Positions 8,437-15,698 of a DNA stretch of 24,768 bases are shown one piece after another. Both the position numbers and the translations under genes were made by a program. Source of the stretch: Myxococcales bacterium (lineage in GTDB: Bacteria; Myxococcota; Polyangia; Polyangiales; Polyangiaceae). Each line of letters begins with the position of its first letter. The stretch's first letter is position 1. The notes beneath the pieces are model-generated. The model did no database searches and was not told the origin of the DNA. It saw only the letters and a program-made list of their open reading frames with translations. The stretch covers positions 1-24,768 of the forward strand of contig PLXW01000165.1 of NCBI GenBank assembly GCA_003151595.1, in the 5' to 3' direction.

Positions 8437-9552
8437 ATGGCATCACGAGGTTTTGGTTCGGGCTTCGACGCGCAGTCCGTCGGGCGCAGCGCGCGGCGCT
8501 TGGTCATCGCGATCGTGGCGATCGTCGCCGTCATGTTCTTCGGCTGCCAGGCGACGACGCGCGTCGACGCCGGCCACGTCGGCATTCGCGTGAAGCTCGC
8601 CGGGAGCGACCGCGGGGTGCAAGACATGCCCATCGTCACCGGGTGGGTCGTCTACAACCCGATCACCGAGCAGATCATCATCTTCCCCACGAGCGTTCAG
8701 AACGTCGTGTGGACGGCGAACGCGCACGAGGGGCGCGCCATCGACGAGTCGATCACGTTCTCGTCGAACGAAGGGGTGAACGTGAACGCCGACATCGGCC
8801 TCTCGTTCCACATCGAGCCGTCGCTCGCGCCGAAGCTGTACGGGCGCTTCCGCCAGAACGACATGCTGGCCTTGGCCGACGGCTACGTGCGCAACGCCGT
8901 GCGTGAAGCGTTCAACGACGTCGCCTCGAAGATGCCGGTGCAGCAGATCTACGGCGCGGGCAAATCCAAGATGCTCGCCGACGTGACGAAGAAGTGTCAG
9001 GACATCCTCGGTGTCGATGGGTTCGTGATCGATCAGCTGACGATCAACGGCGCCTTGCGCCTCCCGCAGAACGTGGCCGACGCCATCAATCGCGCGATGG
9101 AGGCGACGCAGAACGCGATCCAGAGCGAGAACAAAGTCCGGCAAGTGAAGGCCGAGGCCGAGCAAGCGATCACGCAGGCGCACGGGCAAGCCGAAGCGAC
9201 GCGCCAGAAGGCGGAGGGCGAGGCCGACTCGATCCTGATCCGCGCGCGAAGCGAAGCGAAGGCGAACGAGATCATCCGCCTCTCGACGAGCCCCGCGGTC
9301 CTCCAGTACCGCGCGCTCGAGCACTGGGACGGCAAGCTCCCCACGTTCAACGGCAACGGTCAGGTGCCGATGCTGACGTTCGACGTCTCGAAGATGGGGA
9401 ACATCGACGAAGCGGCGCGCGCCAAGCGCTTGAAGGAGCTGCTGGCCGAAGACGCGCAGGATCAACGCGACACGAACGCGAAGACTGCCGCCGGAAACCT
9501 CGCTGCGGCGGCCGACGCCGGAGCGGCCCAACCGCAAACGCAAGCGCCATAG
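8437..9552 (+). CDS. SPFH/Band 7 (prohibitin-like) membrane protein
   Basis: 371 residues from ATG 8437. An ATG ten codons earlier (8407) is possible, but 8437 follows AAGGAG and a GAGAGA tract. A basic N-terminus with RR precedes one membrane segment (about 20-37). The SPFH domain follows (VDAGHVGIRVKLAG onward, about 45-235), including LYGRFRQ and the VDGFVIDQLTINGALRLPQNV stretch typical of prohibitins. An Ala/Glu/Gln-rich coiled coil lies at about 225-280, then a C-terminal Ala-rich tail. Such proteins form ring or cage oligomers at membranes and often restrain AAA proteases such as FtsH, but no protease gene is adjacent. The membrane segment ends FFGCQ, which resembles but does not match a standard lipobox. 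Family call is firm; cellular role is inferred. Confidence 0.9.
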   Translation: MASRGFGSGFDAQSVGRSARRLVIAIVAIVAVMFFGCQATTRVDAGHVGIRVKLAGSDRGVQDMPIVTGWVVYNPITEQIIIFPTSVQNVVWTANAHEGRAIDESITFSSNEGVNVNADIGLSFHIEPSLAPKLYGRFRQNDMLALADGYVRNAVREAFNDVASKMPVQQIYGAGKSKMLADVTKKCQDILGVDGFVIDQLTINGALRLPQNVADAINRAMEATQNAIQSENKVRQVKAEAEQAITQAHGQAEATRQKAEGEADSILIRARSEAKANEIIRLSTSPAVLQYRALEHWDGKLPTFNGNGQVPMLTFDVSKMGNIDEAARAKRLKELLAEDAQDQRDTNAKTAAGNLAAAADAGAAQPQTQAP

Positions 9553-9565
9553 TTGAGCGGCGGTT

Positions 9566-9610
9566 GACCGGGGGAGATCACCGGTCTATAGACTTCTTCG
9601 CGAGACCGGT
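9566..9610 (+). other. Mutually exclusive hairpins built on three GACCGG copies
   Basis: GACCGG at 9566-9571 can pair with CCGGTC at 9581-9586. The overlapping ACCGGTCT at 9580-9587 pairs perfectly with AGACCGGT at 9603-9610 (loop of 15). The two foldings exclude each other. They lie between the SPFH stop and the HARE-domain gene. The layout resembles an attenuator or a set of protein-binding half sites. No T-tract follows, so it is not a plain terminator. Function is unproven. Confidence 0.45.
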
Positions 9611-9700
9611 GTGCGCCCCCGAGATGGTGCGCTGCCAGGATCGTGGAGACTGCGTCGTAGGCCGATGCCATACCGGCTCGGAATGGGCGGCGCGCCCGAT

Positions 9701-9723
9701 GTCCCGGGGGGAACGTCCGGGAC
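9701..9723 (+). other. Hairpin at the start of the HARE-domain gene
   Basis: GTCCCGG (9701-9707) and CCGGGAC (9717-9723) form a perfect 7-bp stem with a nine-base loop that holds GGGGAAC, the only purine-rich sequence near ATG 9727. If folded in mRNA it would hide that possible ribosome site. This favours either translational control or the later in-frame start at 9769. Confidence 0.45.
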
Positions 9724-9726
9724 CCG

Positions 9727-11439
9727 ATGCCGAGAAGGGCATCGACGAAAAAACGAAACGGAAACCAGATGACGTTCACGGAAGCCGCCGCCGAGGTGTT
9801 GCGCCTCGCGGGCAAGCCGCTGCATTACAAAGAGATCACCGAGCTCGCGATCGAGAAGAATTTGCTCTCGCACGTGGGGAAGAGCCCGGAAGTGACGATG
9901 GGGGCGCGCCTCGCTGCGCTCCTGAAGAAAGAAGACAAGACCAACCCGATCGTTCGCGTGAAGCCGGGCGTGTTCGCCCTCCGCGACTGGAACGAGAAGA
10001 AGGCCGGCGGCCGCAAGCGCGGTGAAGACGCCGCCCCGGCCGACAACGACGCGGGCGACGACTCCGGTGAGACCGAAGTGAACGCGCTCGAGGTCGAAGC
10101 GGCCCAGCGCTCGGCGCAACGCCCCACCGACGACGACGAGGACGATACCCGCCCCGTGCTCGCCGAAGGCGACGCGCGTCTGGTGAATCTCGCGGCGAGC
10201 GGCGCCGAGCTGTTCGACGACGAGGAGGACGACGATCAGCCGATCTTGTCCTCGGGCAACACGACGACCACGTCGGTGACCGGCACGGGCGGGCAGCCCG
10301 GGCAGGCCGGCGGCGATCCCGGTGGCGAGGGAGGTCGACGTCGTCGGCGCCGTCGGCGTCGAGGTCGCGGCGATCGTGGACCGAACGACTTCGCGCCGGG
10401 CGATCGCGCCTCGCAGCCGCGCCTCCAGGACGGCGCGCAGGCGCAAGGGCGCGGACAGGAGCACGGGCGCAGCTCGGAGATTCAGCCGACGGCGATCGTC
10501 TCGGTCGACAGCGAAGGCTCGGTCGACGGCTCGCGTGATCCGCTCGCGCCGAACCCGCGCGCGATCGTCCGCGATCGTCAGCAGATCATGTCGGGCGGGA
10601 TGCCGAGCGGCATCGACGTCCCGCTGGGCGAAGGCGACGAGCTCGCGGGCAAAGACCTCGCGGACGCGACGCTCATGGTGATGACGGCGTTCGATCGCAA
10701 CGCAGGCCCCATCGCGATCCGCGGGATCGTGGAGCAGCTGGCGCGTCGCGGTCGTCTCTCCGGCGATCCGCAGGCGGCGCAGACGCAGCTCTCGGCTTCG
10801 CTCCGCGCCGACAACCTCCGCCGCCTGGCCAACGGCCAGCGCCCGCGCTTCCGTTTCGCCGCGGGCCTGCGCGTCGCGCCGACGGATTGGTCGCTCGGGC
10901 CGGACGTCGCGCGCCTCGAGCAAGAAGTTCAGTCGGCCATCGAGCGTTACCGCGAAGCGTCGCGCCGCACGATGCTCCGTCGTCTTCAGGAGCTCCCGGG
11001 CCACGCCTTCCTCGAGCTCGCGCTGCTCGGCCTCGAGCGCGTCGGCATGACGCAGCTGAAGGCTGTTCGTCGCGCGGGGTCTCCCGGCGGCGAGTCGCAC
11101 TTCTCGGCGATCCATCGCACGGGTTGCGACGAGATCCGCACGGCGATCGTCATCCGCAAGGACGGCCGCGAGATCGGCCGCGAGCGCGTGAGCGATCTTC
11201 GTGGCGCGCTCCACCACTACGGGCCGGCCAACGCCGGCTGGCTCCTCACGACGGGCCAGGTGCTCTCCGGCGCGCGTGAAGAGTCGAACGCGCAGAACGC
11301 CACCGGCGCCGCGCCGATCGCGCTCTACGACGGGCTCTCCTTCTGCAAGCTGCTCGAAGAGAACGACGTCGCCGTCGTCCGCACGAAGTTCAGCATCGCC
11401 ATCCCGGACCTCGAGCTGCTCGAAGCGATTCGCGGCTGA
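9727..11439 (+). CDS. Protein with two HARE-HTH domains and a degenerate Mrr-like nuclease domain
   Basis: 570 residues. A HARE winged helix (about 15-88: MTFTEAAAEVLRLAGKPLHY to GVFALRDW) is followed by an Asp/Glu-rich linker (about 100-170), a Gly/Thr stretch and nine arginines in a row (204-212). A second HARE-like repeat lies at about 305-385 (LADATLMVMTAFDRNAGPIA onward), and a C-terminal Mrr-type restriction-endonuclease fold at about 425-565 (GREIGRERVSDLRGALHHYG, GWLLTTGQVLSG, IALYDGLSFCKLLEEN). The catalytic Asp and QxK of Mrr enzymes are not apparent: GGES stands where GGID is expected and VIR where QAK is expected, so cleavage is doubtful. HARE domains are known from RNA polymerase delta subunit and from chromatin and restriction proteins, so DNA or RNA-polymerase binding is plausible. 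Two starts are possible, 9727 and 9769; the HARE domain begins at the second. A terminator follows the gene. Confidence 0.85.
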   Translation: MPRRASTKKRNGNQMTFTEAAAEVLRLAGKPLHYKEITELAIEKNLLSHVGKSPEVTMGARLAALLKKEDKTNPIVRVKPGVFALRDWNEKKAGGRKRGEDAAPADNDAGDDSGETEVNALEVEAAQRSAQRPTDDDEDDTRPVLAEGDARLVNLAASGAELFDDEEDDDQPILSSGNTTTTSVTGTGGQPGQAGGDPGGEGGRRRRRRRRRGRGDRGPNDFAPGDRASQPRLQDGAQAQGRGQEHGRSSEIQPTAIVSVDSEGSVDGSRDPLAPNPRAIVRDRQQIMSGGMPSGIDVPLGEGDELAGKDLADATLMVMTAFDRNAGPIAIRGIVEQLARRGRLSGDPQAAQTQLSASLRADNLRRLANGQRPRFRFAAGLRVAPTDWSLGPDVARLEQEVQSAIERYREASRRTMLRRLQELPGHAFLELALLGLERVGMTQLKAVRRAGSPGGESHFSAIHRTGCDEIRTAIVIRKDGREIGRERVSDLRGALHHYGPANAGWLLTTGQVLSGAREESNAQNATGAAPIALYDGLSFCKLLEENDVAVVRTKFSIAIPDLELLEAIRG

Positions 11440-11462
11440 TCGTCTTCCGGTCTCTCACTCTT

Positions 11463-11506
11463 CGCGCGCGCCTTCTCCCTCGTGGAGCGGGCGCGCGCGT
11501 CATTTT
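11463..11506 (+). terminator. Probable intrinsic terminator of the HARE-domain gene
   Basis: CGCGCGCGCC (11463-11472) pairs perfectly with GGCGCGCGCG (11490-11499), and the loop contains a further CTCC/GGAG stem (11475-11478/11484-11487). TCATTTT follows at once. The stem is strong and the T-tract weak. It lies 24 bases past the stop codon and before the ATG of the next gene, which also argues against the upstream GTG (11482) as that gene's start. Confidence 0.55.
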
Positions 11507-11523
11507 GCGGTAGGTTTCGTCGC

Positions 11524-11859
11524 ATGGAGGTCGTCCTCACGATGATCGCGGCGACGATCGCCGCCATGGTGCTCCTCTGGTTCGCGGCGCGCGGAGCCAT
11601 CACCGTGTGCGTCGCCGAGGTGCGCGACGGGCGCATCGAAGTGACGCACGGAGGAATCGCGCCGCGGCTGCTGGCGGACCTGGGCGACGTCGTCTCGCGA
11701 CCTCGCGTGGAGCGCGCGACGCTGCGAATCGTGCGCGCCCGCGGCCACGCCGACGTGAAGGCGACCGGCGACCTGAGCGAGGCGCAGGTGCAGCGCGTTC
11801 GGAACGTGATCGGGTCGGTGCCGCTCGCGAAGCTGGCCAACGCGCGGGCGCGAAGGTAG
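11524..11859 (+). CDS. DUF3634-like small membrane-anchored protein
   Basis: 111 residues from ATG 11524. One N-terminal membrane segment (about 2-22, VVLTMIAATIAAMVLLWFAA) is followed by a compact domain: AEVRDGRIEVTHGGIAPRLL, DVVSRPRVERATLRIVR, and SEAQVQRVRNVIGSVPLAKL. The order, a short anchor, a strand-rich core and a closing helix with NVIG and PL, matches my recollection of DUF3634; a profile search would settle it. Function is unknown. A longer frame starting at GTG 11482 would begin inside the terminator stem, so it is rejected. The next gene starts nine bases after the stop. Confidence 0.7.
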   Translation: MEVVLTMIAATIAAMVLLWFAARGAITVCVAEVRDGRIEVTHGGIAPRLLADLGDVVSRPRVERATLRIVRARGHADVKATGDLSEAQVQRVRNVIGSVPLAKLANARARR

Positions 11860-11868
11860 GTGAAGGCC

Positions 11869-13248
11869 ATGCGCGCGCTTCCGTTCTTCGCTGCGGCCAT
11901 GGCGTGGTCGATGATCGCGTCGGCCGACACGCCCGACGGCGGTCCGCCGCCGTGGAGCGGTCCGCGCCCGATGCGCTCGCCGGTCCAGTTCAATCCGATG
12001 CCGGGGAGCCGCATCTTTCGCACCAACCCGAATGGCGAGCCTCCCGCGCCGAAACCTCTGTCGAGCGCCTACGATCCGAGGACCGCGCCCCCCTACTTGC
12101 CTCCGCCCGCGGCAGCACCCCCGCGCCCTCCGGTGATCCGCACACCCGCGGCAGCGCCGGACCCCGCGACCACGACCGCGCCTCCGTCCCCGGCGCCCAA
12201 CCTCGCCGCGCCGGTCACGATCCCGGCGCCCGTTCCCCCTCCGGCGCGCCCTCATCGCAAGCCGCGCCCGCGCAAGCCCGAGCCCCCTCCCCTCCCCGCG
12301 CCCGATCTCAAGCTCACGATCGACGCCCCTTCACCCGAAGCGCCGTGGACCATTCGTCTGCAGAACACGGGCGCGATCCCGATTCGGATCGACGCCGACG
12401 CGCGTCTCGTCTCGCTCGACATCACGCCGCCTGACGCGAAGCGCGCGATCAAGTGCGAGCTCCCGAGCGACATGCGTCCGAACGACGACGACGATCGCAT
12501 GCTGGTGCTGCCGCCCGGGCGCGCGTTCGTCGAGAAGATCGATCCGCGCCTCTTCTGCTTCGGCGCGAAGGCTTCGCTGGCGCTCGTCTCCGGGGCGAGC
12601 GTGGCCCCGCGGCTCGTGGGATCGCGCGAGCTGGCGGTGGTCGAGCCGATCGAAGAAGTGGAGCCCGTGGTGGCGACGGCGCACGAGTGGACCGGGATCG
12701 CGTCGCCGATCGGCGCGCCGGTCGTCGCCACGACGACGAAGGACCCCGCGCACGCGCGCTCGCTGGCGATCACCACGCCCGCGTTCGTCGACGTCGCGCG
12801 CGCGTCCGAGGTCGCGATCGCCATCACCGCGAAGAACGAATCGAACGCGCCCGTCGTGTTCCTCCTTCGCCCCGAGACGGTCGCGCTCGACATCACGGGC
12901 CCCAGCGGGATCGGCGTGACGGATCCGTCGCCCACGGTTCACTGCGCGTGGAGCGCGCCGCCCCCCTCGGCCATTCGCGATCTGTTCTCGCATGTCGGCC
13001 CCAGCGGCAGCGACTCGGTGAGCGTGCTGCCGAGCGTGCTGTGCCCGGAAGCAGCGCTCGATCATCCCGGCCTCTACGTCGTGCGCGCGAAGCTCGACAC
13101 GCGTCACGCGTCCGGTGTCTCCGTCGGGCTCCACACGCTCGACGGCGAGGTCGTCGGCGAGACCACGACGCGCCTTCGAGTGCGCGAGACAACCGGCAAG
13201 CCGCTGCCGACCGCCAGGCCTCAGCTCGAAGTCGTCGCCGCGCATTGA
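11869..13248 (+). CDS. Secreted proline-rich protein with duplicated cysteine-containing beta domain
   Basis: 459 residues from ATG 11869, which is preceded by AGGTGAAGG; a GTG nine bases earlier is less likely. A signal peptide is evident (MRALPFFAAAMAWSMIASAD, cleavage near residue 20). Residues about 25-145 are proline-rich and low in predicted structure. Two related domains follow: copy 1 contains LVSLDITPP, IKCELP, VLPPGR and LFCFG; copy 2 contains TVALDITGP, VHCAWS, VLPS and VLCPE. Each copy has two cysteines spaced 34 and 33 residues apart, which suggests one disulphide per domain. No known family is recognised. A periplasmic or surface role is likely; the Pro-rich part may span peptidoglycan. 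It is probably co-transcribed with the DUF3634-like gene. Confidence 0.75.
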   Translation: MRALPFFAAAMAWSMIASADTPDGGPPPWSGPRPMRSPVQFNPMPGSRIFRTNPNGEPPAPKPLSSAYDPRTAPPYLPPPAAAPPRPPVIRTPAAAPDPATTTAPPSPAPNLAAPVTIPAPVPPPARPHRKPRPRKPEPPPLPAPDLKLTIDAPSPEAPWTIRLQNTGAIPIRIDADARLVSLDITPPDAKRAIKCELPSDMRPNDDDDRMLVLPPGRAFVEKIDPRLFCFGAKASLALVSGASVAPRLVGSRELAVVEPIEEVEPVVATAHEWTGIASPIGAPVVATTTKDPAHARSLAITTPAFVDVARASEVAIAITAKNESNAPVVFLLRPETVALDITGPSGIGVTDPSPTVHCAWSAPPPSAIRDLFSHVGPSGSDSVSVLPSVLCPEAALDHPGLYVVRAKLDTRHASGVSVGLHTLDGEVVGETTTRLRVRETTGKPLPTARPQLEVVAAH

Positions 13249-13406
13249 CGCGGCGGGGCGGCACCAGCCATACGCACGGAGCGGGTGCTGGCCCCCTCGA
13301 CCTCGGGGCTACCCCCCGCGTTCCCGCGATTTCCGCCAGTGAAACGACCTTGTCCGACCGAGCGGCGTACGCTTTGCTTTGATCCGTGGCCACGTAGAGG
13401 AAACAC

Positions 13407-14828
13407 ATGCGCACGTGGAGCACAGATGTGGGCATGACGCTTCGCTCGGGCGACCGGGTGGAGCTCCGCATCGTCGACCTATCGCTCGCGCGCGCCCTCT
13501 TCGAAGGGGTCCCCGCGGCGCGACTGCTGGCGCGGATGCGGCTCGCGAGCGACGAGCGCGATCTCGCGGCGTCGCCGCTGCGAAAGAGCGCGACGTCGAC
13601 GTGGGACGCCTTGCTGGCGCGACTGCTCGGCGGCGCGTCGAGCGCGTCGGAGCGGGTGAAGCGCGCGATCTCGAAGCACGCGCGCGCCGCGTTCGACGAG
13701 GGCCCCCTGGCGATCGACGAGTCGTGCGTCGCCCCGCTGCTCTTCGCGCTGAGCGCGAGCGCCGACGGCGACGCGTCGCCGGCCGAGATCTTCAGCACCG
13801 CGCCGCGCGGCGAGATCGAAGAGCCGGTGATCGCACGCGCATGCGCGGCGTTCGAGCCGCGCGTGGCCTCGGGCGTCGACATGCGCGCGGTGCTGTTCGA
13901 AGCGTGCGTTCGCATGACGACGCGTGCGCTCGCCGGGCCGTGGGCGGCCAATCGCGTGAAGGAGACGCTCGAGGACCTCGCCGCGTCGGAGCTCCACGCC
14001 TCGCTGCGCGCGTCGAGCGCGGCGCTCTTCCCGCTGGCGTGGAACGCGGACGTGGCGAACGCCGATCGCCGCATGGCGCTCCTCGAGCGCGCGGACCTCG
14101 ACGCGCTGGTGGCCAAGGATCCGCGCGAGCTGGCCTCGGCGCTCGTTCGTTCGGAGCGCGAGCCGCGCCTGCACGCCTCGCACGCCGACACGCTGCTGGC
14201 TGATCTCACGACGCTGCTCCAGCGAAAGGGAGAGCTCGTCTTCGCCGTTCGCCCCGCCGATCCGCCGGACGACGACGCGCCCGCGCCGAGCATTCGGCCG
14301 TCGTGGATGCCCGCCGACTGGTCCACGCTCGAAGCCTCGAGCGCGCTGGCCGACGCCGTCGAGCGCGGCGCCACGACCTTGCCGCGCTTGCGAGGCCTGG
14401 TCGCGCGCGGCGGCGAGCCGGCGCTCGACACGATCGGCGCCGAGATGCTCCGCGTCGCCGCCCACCCGTTCGCCAGCGGCGCCTTCGCCGAGATCCTGGC
14501 CCGCAGCGGCCGCCCGCGCGACGTCATCCGTCTCGTGACGTACTTCGCCATCGCGCCCGACCCTACCGCCGCCGCGCGCGCGCTCTCGTCGTGCGACGCG
14601 ACCGAGCTCCCCAGCGTGCTCCGCGCGTGGCTCGAAGCGATGCTCCCCAGCGACGGCGGCGTGGCCCCGTTCGGCGAGAACCCCGAGACCTCGAGCGCCG
14701 CGCGCCTCACGGCGTGCGTGACGTCGTTGAAGCCGTACCCGAAGCTCTACGGCGCAGTCCGCACGCTGATGGCGCGCGTGAGCGAAGCCCCGCCCCCGAA
14801 CAGCAGCGACGGCCCCGCCGCAATGTAG
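13407..14828 (+). CDS. Large alpha-helical protein, unknown
   Basis: 473 residues from ATG 13407, with a good ribosome site (GAGGAAAC) three bases upstream. It is rich in Ala, Arg, Leu and Glu, almost wholly helical by eye, with no signal peptide and no membrane segment. A charged, proline-containing linker (about 277-295, PADPPDDDAPAPSIRPSWMP) divides it into two helical halves that could be HEAT- or TPR-like arrays, but no clear repeat register is visible. No family is recognised. Codon use matches the neighbours, so there is no sign of recent transfer. The 158 bp upstream hold no gene, and I see no convincing promoter there. Confidence 0.7.
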   Translation: MRTWSTDVGMTLRSGDRVELRIVDLSLARALFEGVPAARLLARMRLASDERDLAASPLRKSATSTWDALLARLLGGASSASERVKRAISKHARAAFDEGPLAIDESCVAPLLFALSASADGDASPAEIFSTAPRGEIEEPVIARACAAFEPRVASGVDMRAVLFEACVRMTTRALAGPWAANRVKETLEDLAASELHASLRASSAALFPLAWNADVANADRRMALLERADLDALVAKDPRELASALVRSEREPRLHASHADTLLADLTTLLQRKGELVFAVRPADPPDDDAPAPSIRPSWMPADWSTLEASSALADAVERGATTLPRLRGLVARGGEPALDTIGAEMLRVAAHPFASGAFAEILARSGRPRDVIRLVTYFAIAPDPTAAARALSSCDATELPSVLRAWLEAMLPSDGGVAPFGENPETSSAARLTACVTSLKPYPKLYGAVRTLMARVSEAPPPNSSDGPAAM

Positions 14829-14906
14829 TGGGCGCGTCGTCCGCGTGTCGTCCATGCGTGCGACTTGAGGCACGAGGTGCGCGCGGTACGTTGTGCGTTC
14901 GAAGCC

Positions 14907-15698
14907 ATGACGATCTCCGCACGCGACGCCCGATCCGACGACTACGCGACTTTCGGGCGCATGTCCCTCGAGCTGCGCGTCCCCGATCCCACGCCGACGC
15001 AAAGTGACTTCGACGCGAGGATCCGCCCGAACACCTTCTTCCTTTTCGAAGACGAAACTCCCATCGCGTACGCCTATTGGCTTCCGATGGCGACGACCGC
15101 GCGGGTCTTTCACGTCGTCGTCGACGGATCGCTGCAAGGGCGCGGCGTCGGCGGCGCGCTGATGCGCGAGCTGAGCGCGCGCGCGATCCGTGCAGGATGC
15201 ACGCGATGGCTCCTCAACACGAGACCGGAGAACGAGCCGGCGATTCGCCTCTACCGACGCTTCGGAATGCGCACGGGAGCGCGATCGCGCTCGTTCGAGA
15301 TCGCGTGGCGCGACGTCGACCGCTTGCCGCTCGAAGAGGGAACCCAGGCGTTCCTGGTGACGGCCGAGGACGACGCCGCCGTCGAGGTCGCCCTGCAGCT
15401 CTCGGCCGGGAAGCTCGGCGCGCTTCGCAGCTTTGGGCGCGTGTTCCTCGCGCTCGAACGGCACGGCGAGATCGTGGCCTTCGCCGCGTTCGATCCGGCG
15501 TTCCCCGGCGCCATGCCGTTCGAGACGCGCCGCCCGCAGCTCGCGCGCCCGCTCCTGGAAGCGATGCGCCCCTACGCGCGCGCGGAGCACGCGACGGTTC
15601 GCATCGGTTCGACGAACGAGGAGCTCTGGGCCATCGCCGAGTCGGCGGGAGCGAAGATGCTGCTGGAGACGGTGCGAATGGAAGGACCGATTGCCTAG
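14907..15698 (+). CDS. GNAT family N-acetyltransferase with two tandem GNAT domains
   Basis: 263 residues from ATG 14907 (a TTG start 42 bases earlier is less likely). The N-terminal half is a good GNAT domain: the acetyl-CoA loop QGRGVGGALM lies at about 77-86 after strand FHVVVDG, followed by LNTRPENEPAIRLYRRFGM, the usual final strand-helix region. The C-terminal half (about 140-263) looks like a second, degenerate GNAT copy, with no clear pyrophosphate-binding loop but a similar closing helix. The acceptor substrate cannot be predicted. The gene is convergent with the acyl-CoA carboxylase gene: both stop codons lie in the same CTAG at 15695-15698. Confidence 0.85.
   Translation: MTISARDARSDDYATFGRMSLELRVPDPTPTQSDFDARIRPNTFFLFEDETPIAYAYWLPMATTARVFHVVVDGSLQGRGVGGALMRELSARAIRAGCTRWLLNTRPENEPAIRLYRRFGMRTGARSRSFEIAWRDVDRLPLEEGTQAFLVTAEDDAAVEVALQLSAGKLGALRSFGRVFLALERHGEIVAFAAFDPAFPGAMPFETRRPQLARPLLEAMRPYARAEHATVRIGSTNEELWAIAESAGAKMLLETVRMEGPIA

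Noticed and set aside
11482..11523. Upstream GTG start for the DUF3634-like gene
   Set aside because: It lies within the terminator hairpin, and the ATG at 11524 starts directly at the membrane anchor.
13249..13406. Terminator or promoter in the spacer before the 473-residue orphan
   Set aside because: Only short 4-5 bp inverted repeats and a poor -35/-10 match (TTGTCC near 13350) are visible, too weak to list.
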